Under the pieces are notes generated by a model, which worked only from the letters and a program-made list of their open reading frames with translations, had not been told where the DNA came from and searched no databases. A DNA stretch of 64,000 nucleotides from Maribacter halichondriae (GTDB taxonomy: Bacteria; Bacteroidota; Bacteroidia; Flavobacteriales; Flavobacteriaceae). Positions 28,943 through 37,155 of this stretch are shown here, piece by piece; position 1 is the first letter of the stretch, and every line of letters starts with the position of its first letter. The stretch covers positions 434,001 to 498,000 of the forward strand of contig NZ_CP107030.1 of NCBI RefSeq assembly GCF_027474825.1, given 5' to 3'. A program made the translations under genes and the position numbers.

Positions 28943-29284
28943 TCATAATTCATCCCCAAATTTTGAAAGTGCTTTAAAAACAGGGGAAAGTTGAGTTCCT
29001 AAAGAAGTAATTGAATATTCTGTTTTTTTCGGAAATTCATCAAAGTCTTTTTTCTGAATAAGTCCATCATCTATCATTTCACTTAACTGTTGCGTTAGTG
29101 CTCTTTTTGAAGCTTCTGGAACTTCTCTTTGAATATCCCTTAATCTTGCGTTAGTTTCAAAAAGTATACTCAGAATTACTGGTTTCCATTTTCCAGAAAT
29201 CACGTTTAGAGTTTTCTCTATCGAGCAATCGTTTTTTAATTGAGTTTTTCGTTGGTACAAAATCTTTTTTTTAATAATGGCCAA
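28943..29284 (-). CDS. HxlR-family winged-helix transcriptional regulator
   Basis: DNA-binding regulator with the HxlR signature DCSIEKTLNVISGKWKPVIL followed by the wing region (LRDIQREVPEASKRALTQQLSEM) and EYSITSLGTQLSPVF near the end. Cys before SIEK is the position used for redox sensing in several relatives. The frame is open to 29341, but that upstream part is a 35-base palindrome, so I place the start at the TTG 29284; a start slightly further in is possible. Its targets are unknown; the adjacent palindrome could be its own operator. Confidence 0.75.
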   Translation of the reverse strand: MAIIKKKILYQRKTQLKNDCSIEKTLNVISGKWKPVILSILFETNARLRDIQREVPEASKRALTQQLSEMIDDGLIQKKDFDEFPKKTEYSITSLGTQLSPVFKALSKFGDEL

Positions 29285-29307
29285 CTTCGTTATATGCCTT
29301 ATTCTTA

Positions 29308-29342
29308 TTTGCATATACCCCCAACATGGGTGGATATGCAAA
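29308..29342. promoter_or_regulatory. 35-base palindrome between hxlR-type gene and aroQ
   Basis: Two 16-base arms (TTTGCATATACCCCCA and TGGGTGGATATGCAAA) match at 14 of 16 positions around a three-base centre. It lies directly upstream of the HxlR start and four bases beyond the aroQ stop. No T run follows on the minus strand, so an operator is more likely than a terminator. Confidence 0.45.
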
Positions 29343-29346
29343 CTTT

Positions 29347-29763
29347 TTATTCCAAAAAACTCCGCACCGCCAAATCATAACTTTGTAACCCAAAACCTAG
29401 AATGACCCCTTTTGCTCTTGAAGCGATATAAGAGACATGTCGATATCCTTCACGTTTATGGGTATTGGAGATATGTACCTCGACAACGGGAGTTTCAATG
29501 GCCTTGACCGCATCGCCCAGCCCTATCGAAGTATGGGTGTATGACGCCGCGTTTAGCACGATTCCGTCATAGGTAAAACCTACCTCTTGGAGCTTGTCAA
29601 TAAGCTCGCCCTCGATATTCGATTGAAAGTATTCGAGCTGTACGTCCTTGAATTTGAACTGTAATTGGGAGAAATAATCCTCAAATGTCTGGTGGCCGTA
29701 GACCTCGGGCTCGCGTTTTCCGAGAAGGTTCAGATTGGGCCCATTGATAATAAGTATCTTCAT
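29347..29763 (-). CDS. aroQ: Type II 3-dehydroquinate dehydratase
   Basis: Shikimate-pathway enzyme (EC 4.2.1.10) converting 3-dehydroquinate to 3-dehydroshikimate as a dodecamer. The 138 residues have the full type II set: IINGPNLNLLGKREPEVYG, the segment SNIEGELIDKLQ, NAASYTHTSIGLGDA, EVHISNTHKREGYRH and GFGLQSYDLA. Length is normal (about 140-150). In many flavobacteria this gene sits next to and divergent from xerD; here four barrel genes lie between. Confidence 0.96.
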   Translation of the reverse strand: MKILIINGPNLNLLGKREPEVYGHQTFEDYFSQLQFKFKDVQLEYFQSNIEGELIDKLQEVGFTYDGIVLNAASYTHTSIGLGDAVKAIETPVVEVHISNTHKREGYRHVSYIASRAKGVILGFGLQSYDLAVRSFLE

Positions 29764-29781
29764 TCGCTAAAAATAGCGAAT
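29762..29781. promoter_or_regulatory. Perfect inverted repeat over the aroQ start codon
   Basis: ATTCGCTA and TAGCGAAT form perfect eight-base arms with a four-base centre, and the low-coordinate arm includes the first two bases of the aroQ ATG. It could be an operator or an mRNA hairpin hiding the start. Confidence 0.35.
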
Positions 29782-29805
29782 TGCGACCTAAAAAAGAACG
29801 GGAGA

Positions 29806-30321
29806 TTATCTAAAATGTCGAGCCGACAAAAAAGTATAGACTACACCAAAAGTCACTGTTGTCCAACTCTCATTTTCCAATTGAATCGCCGTATACGAAA
29901 AGTTTACTTCGGTCTGCGCACCCATTTGAAATCCGATTTGGGGGCGATAATAGAATCCGCCGTCATTGCCATCGCTCAATCCAAACGCTTGGCCTACATC
30001 ACCTCCTAAAGAAAAAGAACGCGATGGCCATATACGTACCGAAGCCGCTATAGGAGCAAATTGAACACTTGGCGATTTCGTGGAAATCACCTCATCTTTG
30101 AAGGTTTCCCCAAAACCGTGTACGATACCCGTTTTGATTCCCAAATCGAACACTTTGTTAGGGGCCCACATATAGCCGATATCGGCACCGAAGACCAGGC
30201 CGATCTTATCATTAAAATCCCCTAGGGGTATTCCGCCATGGGCTCCTAGTTTAAATCCCTCTTGGGCGTAAGTCAACGTCGTTAAAAGGAAAAGGGCCAA
30301 GGTCAACATCTTATATTTCAT
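29806..30321 (-). CDS. Outer-membrane beta-barrel protein (tandem copy 1)
   Basis: Protein of 171 residues with a signal peptide (to about residue 19, LTYAQ) and amphipathic strands: FKLGAHGGIPLGDF, VFGADIGYMW, FDLGIKTGIVHGFG, RPQIGFQMGAQTEVNFSYTAI. It resembles small porin-family (OmpA-like/PF13568) barrels. It is the most diverged of the four neighbouring barrel genes. Function unknown. Confidence 0.75.
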   Translation of the reverse strand: MKYKMLTLALFLLTTLTYAQEGFKLGAHGGIPLGDFNDKIGLVFGADIGYMWAPNKVFDLGIKTGIVHGFGETFKDEVISTKSPSVQFAPIAASVRIWPSRSFSLGGDVGQAFGLSDGNDGGFYYRPQIGFQMGAQTEVNFSYTAIQLENESWTTVTFGVVYTFLSARHFR

Positions 30322-30509
30322 GGGTACCGATTTTTAGTTTGGTTCCTACGAATCTAGGACCTTACCCAAAGACTGCCTCATTTTTGTTGTCAATTGCCCA
30401 AAAAGGGTTGTAGAATAGCCATTTTAGTTCATTTGCCGATGGCAAACCATCGTTTTATGGCACGGAAAAGATGTTCGGATGTAAAGGTCTTGCGCTCAAC
30501 AGTTTAGCA

Positions 30510-31082
30510 CTAGAAAAAGTAGGAAGCTCCTATCTGTACTGCTATGTTATAGGTGTTGATATTGTCAATGACCTTAATAAAACCGGTATTGAACCGCAAC
30601 TGAAAGTAGAAATTTTCATCCAAACGATACCCACCACCAACGCCTATTCCTATATCTATGGTACTCGTTTCCAAGAGGTCGTCATAGTTTCCACCGAGAA
30701 GAATTCCCACTTGCGGACCTGCTTCAACAGCGATTTCTTCCGTAATGTGATATTTGCCCATAATCGGCACATTCAAATAGTACAAGTGCAGGTTATCCCC
30801 TGTGTTATTGGTCCCTTGCATCGAAAACAGAAGTTCAGGATCTAAGTAAAAATCTCCGGTAATAGGAATTTCAACGATACCACCGACCTGAAATCCCGGG
30901 TGCGGGGAATTATCGATAATACCGTTCCCCCTCAAATCGGAAACGACCAGACCGGCCTTGGCCCCAAAGCGGATATCAGAACCACCGCTAAGCGAAGAGG
31001 TACCTTGAACAACGTTTTGTGAATAATTCATCGAGGGAAGGGCCATCAAGAAAAACAGAAGTAGCGGGAATAACTTTTTCAT
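30510..31082 (-). CDS. Outer-membrane beta-barrel protein, PF13568-type (tandem copy 2)
   Basis: Protein of 190 residues: signal peptide to about residue 21, then strands typical of PF13568 barrels (IRFGAKAGLVVSDLRG, HPGFQVGGIVEIPI, YYLNVPIMGKYHI, IAVEAGPQVGILLGG, GVGGGYRLDENFYFQLRFN) and a terminal Phe. It shares IRFGAKAG, the LNVP segment and YRLDENFYFQLRFN with the next gene, so the two are recent duplicates. A small ligand or structural role is possible; none is known. Confidence 0.82.
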   Translation of the reverse strand: MKKLFPLLLFFLMALPSMNYSQNVVQGTSSLSGGSDIRFGAKAGLVVSDLRGNGIIDNSPHPGFQVGGIVEIPITGDFYLDPELLFSMQGTNNTGDNLHLYYLNVPIMGKYHITEEIAVEAGPQVGILLGGNYDDLLETSTIDIGIGVGGGYRLDENFYFQLRFNTGFIKVIDNINTYNIAVQIGASYFF

Positions 31083-31213
31083 AATCTGGAGCTTTTAGGT
31101 TAAACATTGGGGTTATGCTAACACAAATATACAAAGACTCTTGATGTTTATGTCAGCTATCGTCAACAGATCGTTTAACTACGAAGAAATGAAATGGGTA
31201 AGCTTTAGCCATT

Positions 31214-31242
31214 AAAAAAAGCGGAAGATATCTTCCGCTTTT
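31214..31242 (-). terminator. Rho-independent terminator after barrel gene copy 3
   Basis: AAAGCGGAAGA and TCTTCCGCTTT form a perfect palindromic stem around a small centre; the minus strand continues with seven T residues, the plus strand with only four, so it mainly stops minus-strand transcription. Confidence 0.8.
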
Positions 31243-31262
31243 CATAAAAAATGTCTCGAATA

Positions 31263-31826
31263 CTATAAAAAGTAAATCGCGGATATCTGAAATACTCGGT
31301 TCTTCGAACTTATGTCTTCAATAGCGTTTACTATACCGGCATTAAAACGAAGTTGAAAATAAAAGTTCTCATCCAAACGGTATCCGGCCCCGATGCCCAG
31401 TCCGATGTCAAAACCATTGGAAGACTGGCTCACGGTAGGCGCACCTGCAAAGGCATTTCCCTCTAAATTATCAGCAAAAAGAAGTCCGATTTGTGGACCA
31501 GCCTCGATATAGAATCCATCGAAGATGTTATACTTTGCCATTACGGGTACGTTCAAATACCAGAAATTAAGGTCATCTTGAAAAAAACCGCCACTTCCCT
31601 GTAACGATATCAATGCCTCGGGCTGTACCATAAATGCATCGCTTACTGGAATTTCGAGAGCGCCCCCTAAATGAAACCCAGGTTTCACATCGTAGGAATA
31701 GATGGCGTCACCGCTCAGGTTTGCAGCGTTAAAGCCTACCTTGGCTCCGAAACGAATGTCGTCTTGCGCCCCTGCACTTAGGGTAAAAAGAAATAAAGCT
31801 GTTAAAAGGTAAAGTTTATTTTTCAT
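31263..31826 (-). CDS. Outer-membrane beta-barrel protein, PF13568-type (tandem copy 3)
   Basis: Protein of 187 residues from the ATG at 31826 (MKNKLYLLTALFLFTLSAGAQ signal). Barrel strands include IRFGAKVGFNAANLSG, KPGFHLGGALEIPV, WYLNVPVMAKYNI, FYIEAGPQIGLLFAD and YRLDENFYFQLRFN. The frame is open to 31877 but the extra 17 residues precede the signal. Closest to copy 2 in this window. Confidence 0.83.
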   Translation of the reverse strand: MKNKLYLLTALFLFTLSAGAQDDIRFGAKVGFNAANLSGDAIYSYDVKPGFHLGGALEIPVSDAFMVQPEALISLQGSGGFFQDDLNFWYLNVPVMAKYNIFDGFYIEAGPQIGLLFADNLEGNAFAGAPTVSQSSNGFDIGLGIGAGYRLDENFYFQLRFNAGIVNAIEDISSKNRVFQISAIYFL

Positions 31827-31903
31827 ATTGTTCGTGTTTAGTTCAGATTGCTGTAGTTCATAGACTAAAATACGCAATAATCCGAACTAAACACAAACGG
31901 GAT

Positions 31904-32506
31904 TTAGAATTTATAATACGCACCCAAATTCAGGTTGGACCCCTTAATGTTAAGGAGACTTCCGGCAGGACCCGAGTAACGATCTGTCAATTCGAAAGCA
32001 TATCTTGCCTGAACCCCCAATTTATCGGTAATATCATAACCTGCACCAAAGCCGAGGTCAACGCCCAGCGTCTTTAAAACATCGTCAACGTTTCCGTTGG
32101 TTCCGATGATTTCCTCCACATCTTGGATGGTTTGTTTGATGTCATTAAGATTGGATGAAAAATTTAGCTGTGGCCCTGCTTGTACATGAAATTTATCGGC
32201 TACGTAGTATTTTGCCATGATCGGTAGATAGACAAAAGAAAGATCCCCCGCTCTGCCATAGGTCAGTTCAGGTTGCACATGGAATTTTTCAGTGGCCGCA
32301 ATATCGACCAAGATGCCTGCATAATATCCGGTATTGTTGATTTTGGCAAATCGGTTGACCCCGACCAAATTTAAAATGGAATTGCCTGTTCTAAATTCAA
32401 CGTTTGCATTGAGCAATCCCCCGGTTACGCCAACTTCAACCCCTTGGGCGTTGGACGAAAAAAAGGTCAAAAAAGCAAATACGAGTAATACTAGTGTTCG
32501 TTTCAT
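31904..32506 (-). CDS. Outer-membrane beta-barrel protein, PF13568-type (tandem copy 4)
   Basis: Protein of 200 residues with a signal peptide ending near FFSSNAQ and strands such as VEVGVTGGLLNANVEF, VQPELTYGRAGD, VYLPIMAKYYVADKFHVQAGPQLNF and LGFGAGYDITDKLGVQARYAF, ending in GAYYKF. It belongs to the same fold as copies 2 and 3 but is less similar. It is the most upstream gene of the barrel series. Confidence 0.83.
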   Translation of the reverse strand: MKRTLVLLVFAFLTFFSSNAQGVEVGVTGGLLNANVEFRTGNSILNLVGVNRFAKINNTGYYAGILVDIAATEKFHVQPELTYGRAGDLSFVYLPIMAKYYVADKFHVQAGPQLNFSSNLNDIKQTIQDVEEIIGTNGNVDDVLKTLGVDLGFGAGYDITDKLGVQARYAFELTDRYSGPAGSLLNIKGSNLNLGAYYKF

Positions 32507-32806
32507 AATAGTGTAGTGTTTAAAAAATGATTATTTCAATCATCGATTTACAAATACGATGCCAAAATTATACAGCATTGATTTTGAATAACTTGTTTGT
32601 TTTTTTAACTCAACTACCTAAGGGCAGGCCCGCAAAGCACTAAAAAGAATTAACCTTCACCATTTCGAAGCAAGCTCGCTTGAACGTCAACAGGCTTCGA
32701 GATGCTAAACCCACTTGTGGAAATAAAAAAAGGAATAATCAAATGCACTTTTTAGAACTTGTTGAATTATTACCTGGCAATTGTATCAGTACACTATCTT
32801 TACTTC
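32507..32806. other. Intergenic stretch between barrel genes and xerD
   Basis: About 300 bases without a credible gene; promoters for both divergent neighbours must lie here. TATCTTTA at 32795-32802 resembles a -7 box and ends four bases before the xerD ATG. A segment near 32660-32700 (ttcgaagcaagctcgcttga, then aggcttcgag) looks like an eroded dispersed repeat, but no second copy is seen here. Confidence 0.4.
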
Positions 32807-33702
32807 ATGAAGTGGAGCCAAGCTATTCAAGATTATCGGCACTATCTAAAAATTGAACGTGGACTGGCGGAAAATTCCATTAAAAATTATGTGTTGGATG
32901 TAGAAAAACTATCCTTTTTTTGGAAGAAAATCAGGCCTCGGCGAGTCCCGTAAATATAGATAAGGAAACGGTTCAAAAATTTATCTACGAAGTGGCCAAA
33001 ACAGTAAACCCCAGGTCGCAGGCACGAATCATTTCAGGACTCAAAAGTTTTTTCGGATATCTTGTTTTTGAGGATTACCGCAAAGACAACCCCATGGACC
33101 TTATCGATTCCCCTAAAATAGGACGAAAACTTCCGGACACCTTATCCGAAACCGAAATCAATGCCCTCATTGGGGCCATCGACCTATCAAAACCGGAAGG
33201 AGAACGCAATCGTGGCATTCTAGAAACACTCTACGGCTGTGGGCTACGCGTATCGGAAATAACAAGCCTAAAAATATCAGATCTCTATTTTGATGAGGAT
33301 TTTATTAAGGTAACTGGCAAAGGAGACAAACAGCGCTTCGTTCCGATCAGTGAAATCAACAAAAAATATATCAATATCTACCGAAATGAGGTCAGGGTGC
33401 ACCAAAAAATACAAAAAGGTTTTGAAGATATTCTTTTTCTAAACCGCAGGGGAAAACAGTTGACCCGTGCCATGGTCTTTACCATTATCAAGAAATTGGC
33501 CGAAACAATCGGTCTGAACAAGAATATCAGTCCGCATACGTTTCGACATTCTTTCGCAACCCATTTATTGGAAAATGGCGCCGATCTTCGGGCCATCCAG
33601 CAGATGTTGGGTCACGAAAGCATCACCACCACCGAAGTCTACATGCATGTTGACCGCACTCATCTTACCGATGTGATGCTCAAATATCATCCTAGAAATT
33701 GA
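32807..33702 (+). CDS. xerD: Tyrosine recombinase XerD, frameshifted as written
   Basis: Site-specific recombinase that, with XerC, resolves chromosome dimers at dif. The N-terminal SAM-like domain (YRHYLKIERGLAENSIKNY) is followed by the catalytic domain with Arg in GCGLRVSEI, Lys in VTGKGDKQRFVP, HTFRHSFATHLLENG, GHESITTTEVYMHV (Tyr nucleophile in the last). The frame breaks at the T run 32915-32921; one added T restores LEENQASASPVN and gives 298 residues, the standard length. An intact xerD is expected in a living cell, so a sequence error is likely. Confidence 0.93.
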
Positions 33703-33857
33703 AGTTCAAAACGTAAGCTTCCCACTGATCGTGTAAATTTTAGGCATGGGCACGTGGAGTTCGGCATAAGCGCCCATCGGGAAATTGTTGATTTGAGCCC
33801 TTTCCCATAAAAAAATACATGCGCAATCGTTAGAGTCTATCAAATGTAAGAACAAGG

Positions 33858-33888
33858 TTTTGCCATTTGCTGGAAAGCAATATCTTTA
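33858..33888 (+). promoter_or_regulatory. Predicted promoter of the GH13 gene
   Basis: TTTTG at 33858-33862 and TATCTTTA at 33881-33888, 18 bases apart, resemble the Bacteroidota -33 and -7 boxes; the ATG follows 19 bases later. Confidence 0.45.
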
Positions 33889-33907
33889 ATCTTTAAATTC
33901 AATACGC

Positions 33908-35598
33908 ATGCAAAATATAAGCCGTTCATGGTGGAAGGAAGGAATCGTATATCAAATTTATCCCCGCAGTTTTCAAGATACCACTAACAACGGTATCGGC
34001 GACCTTCAGGGTATCATAAAACGTCTCGATTATATCAAAAGTCTCGGGGTCGATATCATCTGGCTGAACCCCGTTTATGCCTCACCAAATGATGACAACG
34101 GATACGACATCAGTGACTACCGAAATATTATGGAAGAGTTCGGTTCGATGGCCGATTTTGATGCTCTATTGGCAGACATGAAAGAACGTGGGCTGCGATT
34201 GGTCATGGACCTCGTTGTCAACCATAGCAGCGATGAACACCGATGGTTTCAAGAATCGCGAAAATCGAGGGAGAACCCTTATCGGGACTATTATCATTGG
34301 TGGCCTGCCGAAAAAGGAGTACCGCCGAAACGATGGAGCTATTTCGATATCGAAGAAAATGCCTGGAAGTACGACGAACAGACCGATGCCTATTACCTAC
34401 ATTGTTTTTCGGTAAAGCAGCCCGACCTGAAATGGGAAAATCAAAAAGTGCGCCAAGAGATTTACGACATGATGCATTTTTGGTTCAAAAAAGGGGTGGA
34501 TGGCTTCCGGATGGATGTCATTTCCTTTATTTCGAAGGATACCGATTTTCCTGAACTTCCTGAAAAGTATAATGGCGATTATATTCCCTTTTATTCCAAC
34601 GGACCCAAATTGCACGAGTACCTAAAGGAAATGAATAGGGAAGTATTAAGTAAATACGATGTCATGACCGTGGGCGAAGCCCCAGGAATCGGACTTGACC
34701 GTGCCTTGGAATTTGTGGACGAAGACCGCATAGAACTTGACATGTTCTTTCATTTCGATCTCTTGGGATTGGACCGCGAACCGGGCGAGACCTTTTTAAT
34801 GCGAAAGGATAAATGGAAACTTACCGAATTCAAAAAGATACATTCCGATTGGGATGCCGCCTTTGCCCATAAAGGTTGGGGAAGCATTTTTCTTAACAAC
34901 CATGATTTCCCGCGAAGCGTTAGTCGATGGGGCAACGATTCGAAAGTACATTGGCAAAATTCATCGACCATGTTGCATACCTGGGTATTGACCATGCGTG
35001 GTACCCCCTATTTCTATTATGGGGAAGAAATCGGGATGACCAATATCAAGTTCGAAAAAATAGAGGATTACCGTGATATCAATACCATCAATCGTTATAG
35101 AGCCTTAAAAAATGAGGGGGAGACTTAGAGGCTTTCTTGAAGAACGAAAAACATGCAAGTCGTGACAACGCCCGTACCCCTATGCAATGGGATATTTCTA
35201 AAAATTCTGGTTTCAGCGATGTCAAACCTTGGATAAGAGTCAACGAAAACTACGCCGAAGGTATCAACGTCGCTCAACAGGAACCAGAGAAAGACTCTGT
35301 CTTAAATTACTTTCGAGGGATGGTCGAAATTCGCAAGAAGCATCTGGGACTTGTGTATGGCAACTATGAATTGTTGTTGCCGGAAAATGAAGAAGTGTAT
35401 ACCTACCTGAGAACTTTCAACGAGGAACGATACTTGGTTTTACTAAGCTTTTCGACCAAAAAAGTCGAAGTTCTCTTTGAGGAATTAAATTTCGATTCGG
35501 CTAAATTATTGATTTCGAACGATGATGCGCCTTACGTAAAAAAAGATTCCGATTTTGTGCTAGAGCCTTATCAGGCCTGCGTGTATCAATTGTATTAA
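33908..35598 (+). CDS. GH13 alpha-glucosidase (oligo-1,6-glucosidase type), frameshifted as written
   Basis: Cytoplasmic alpha-glucosidase acting on isomalto- or maltooligosaccharides. Family motifs in order: WWKEGIVYQIYPRSFQD, DLVVNHSSDEHRWF, GVDGFRMDVISFI (nucleophile Asp), VGEAPGI (acid Glu) and NNHDFPRSVSRWG. The break is at the G run 35116-35120; adding one G restores NEGGDLEAFLKNEKH and joins the C-terminal part (RTPMQWD, usual in this group), for 563 residues. The QIYPRSF start separates it from trehalose synthase, which begins with an ELHVRSF-like motif. It could feed glucose or maltose into the glgE pathway but is 13 kb away. Confidence 0.9.
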
Positions 35599-36890
35599 TC
35601 CTTAAAAGCGCTGTAATCTTTTTTATAGGGGCGTATAATCAGGCGAGCCTCGCGATCAAAACGTACGTAGTTGTATACCCAATTGATGAAGACCACCATT
35701 CGATTTCTAAAACCGATTAGAAAAAACAGGTGTACGAACATCCAAACAAACCAAGCGAAGACTCCTTGAAATCTGAATTTGGGCAAATCAACTACCGCTT
35801 TGTTCCGACCGACAGTGGCCATAGAACCTTTGTCCTTATATACAAATGGTTTCATTGGTTTACCTTCCAATAGCCGCACAATATTAATACCAAGGTTTTT
35901 ACCTTGCTGCATTGCGGGCTGGGCCATCATGGGGTGTCCATAAGGCCGAGCCTCCGTAACGATACAGGCTACATCGCCGATGGCAAAGATATCCGATTGA
36001 CCCACTACCTGATGAAAGTCATTGACCTTGAGTCGATTACCACTAACGACAATATCTTTGGCCTCAAGCCCTTTGATCAAGGCTCCTTTTACTCCAGCTG
36101 CCCATACCATAGTGGCAGCTTCAAAGGTAAGGCCCTCCGTAGCTGTAGTAATGGTCTTTCCGTCATAACCGGTAACCCTTGTATTCTTCCAAATTTGAAC
36201 CCCTAGTTGCTCCAAAAACTCTTCCGATTTTTTAGAGGCCTGCTCGCTCATTTCTTTTAAAATACGATCGCTAGCCTGTATAATGTTGATCTGCACCCGA
36301 CGGGTATCCAAATCAGGGTAATCCTTAGGTAAAATTCCTTTTTTTATCTCGGCCAAAGCACCCGCCAACTCGACACCTGTCGGTCCACCACCAACAATCA
36401 CAAAATTCATAAGGGCATCACGTTCGTGCATCTCATCGGTCAATAGAGCTTGTTCAAAATTTTCAAGAATTAGGCTTCGCAAGTTCAATGACTGGGGAAT
36501 AGACTTCATGCTCATACTATTTTTCGCAATTTCCTTATTGCCAAAAAAATTGGTTTTAGAACCCGTTGCCAAAACAAGATAATCATAATGCAATGGCCCG
36601 ATATTCGTCCGAACTATTTTATCAGTTCTATTAACACTTAAAACTCTGGCTAGCCTGAAATAAAAATTTGTAAAATCTTTCAAGACCTTGCGAATGGGGT
36701 AGGCAATAGAGTCCGGTTCCAATCCCCCCGTAGAAACCTGATACAATAAAGGCTGAAATGTGTGATAATTATGCTTGTCCAATAAAACAACTTGTACTTC
36801 TTTATTGCTTAGTTCTTTTGCTAGTGAGATACCGCCAAAACCACCACCAATAATTACGACTCTAGGGAAATTTGACCTTGGAATGTTCAT
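35595..36890 (-). CDS. Type II NADH dehydrogenase (NDH-2) family FAD protein
   Basis: Membrane-associated single-subunit NADH:quinone oxidoreductase of 431 residues that does not pump protons. FAD motif VIIGGGFGGISLAKEL at the N-terminus, NADH motif FVIVGGGPTGVELAGALAE in the middle, FAIGDVACI and MMAQPAMQQGKNLG toward the end, and a hydrophobic C-terminal segment (FAWFVWMFVHLFFLIGFRNR) for membrane contact. It converges on the GH13 gene with a four-base overlap. Confidence 0.92.
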   Translation of the reverse strand: MNIPRSNFPRVVIIGGGFGGISLAKELSNKEVQVVLLDKHNYHTFQPLLYQVSTGGLEPDSIAYPIRKVLKDFTNFYFRLARVLSVNRTDKIVRTNIGPLHYDYLVLATGSKTNFFGNKEIAKNSMSMKSIPQSLNLRSLILENFEQALLTDEMHERDALMNFVIVGGGPTGVELAGALAEIKKGILPKDYPDLDTRRVQINIIQASDRILKEMSEQASKKSEEFLEQLGVQIWKNTRVTGYDGKTITTATEGLTFEAATMVWAAGVKGALIKGLEAKDIVVSGNRLKVNDFHQVVGQSDIFAIGDVACIVTEARPYGHPMMAQPAMQQGKNLGINIVRLLEGKPMKPFVYKDKGSMATVGRNKAVVDLPKFRFQGVFAWFVWMFVHLFFLIGFRNRMVVFINWVYNYVRFDREARLIIRPYKKDYSAFKD

Positions 36891-36963
36891 AGGTAATATT
36901 GTAGCGCAAACTTAAACAAACCTCGGCGATTTGGGAATAGGATACTCCTTTTGATTATATTTA

Positions 36964-37125
36964 GAGACTGTTTTGGAAATGTGTCGATTATTTTTTTATG
37001 CCCCTTTTTGCGCCGTTCTTCGTTAAAATTATATGCCGTAGCTAAGGCTATGCCAGAAAATTTTGCCTAAAACGACATCAAAAATGATCTATAAAAATTC
37101 TAATCACACATTTCAAAACAGTCTC
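36964..37125. mobile_element. MITE-like element with terminal inverted repeats and TTA duplication
   Basis: GAGACTGTTTTGGAAATGTG opens the element and CACATTTCAAAACAGTCTC closes it; over about 28 bases the ends match apart from two single-base insertions. TTA lies directly outside both ends, as a three-base target duplication used by IS5-group transposases. The 162-base interior has no reading frame and holds a hairpin (GCCGTAGCTAAGGCTATGCC-like). It lies between NDH-2 and the M20 gene. Mobilisation in trans is inferred. Confidence 0.75.
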
Positions 37126-37155
37126 TTAAAAAGCTGATTCAAAAATTATAGAAAA

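Noticed and set aside
33908..35598. Trehalose synthase (treS) as the identity of the GH13 gene
   Set aside because: The N-terminal motif IVYQIYPRSF and the RTPMQWD segment are those of oligo-1,6-glucosidase-type enzymes, and the gene is far from the glgE operon.
36964..37125. Rho-independent terminator for NDH-2 or its neighbour
   Set aside because: The arms lie about 110 bases apart, NDH-2 starts rather than ends here, and the TTA duplication fits a transposable element.
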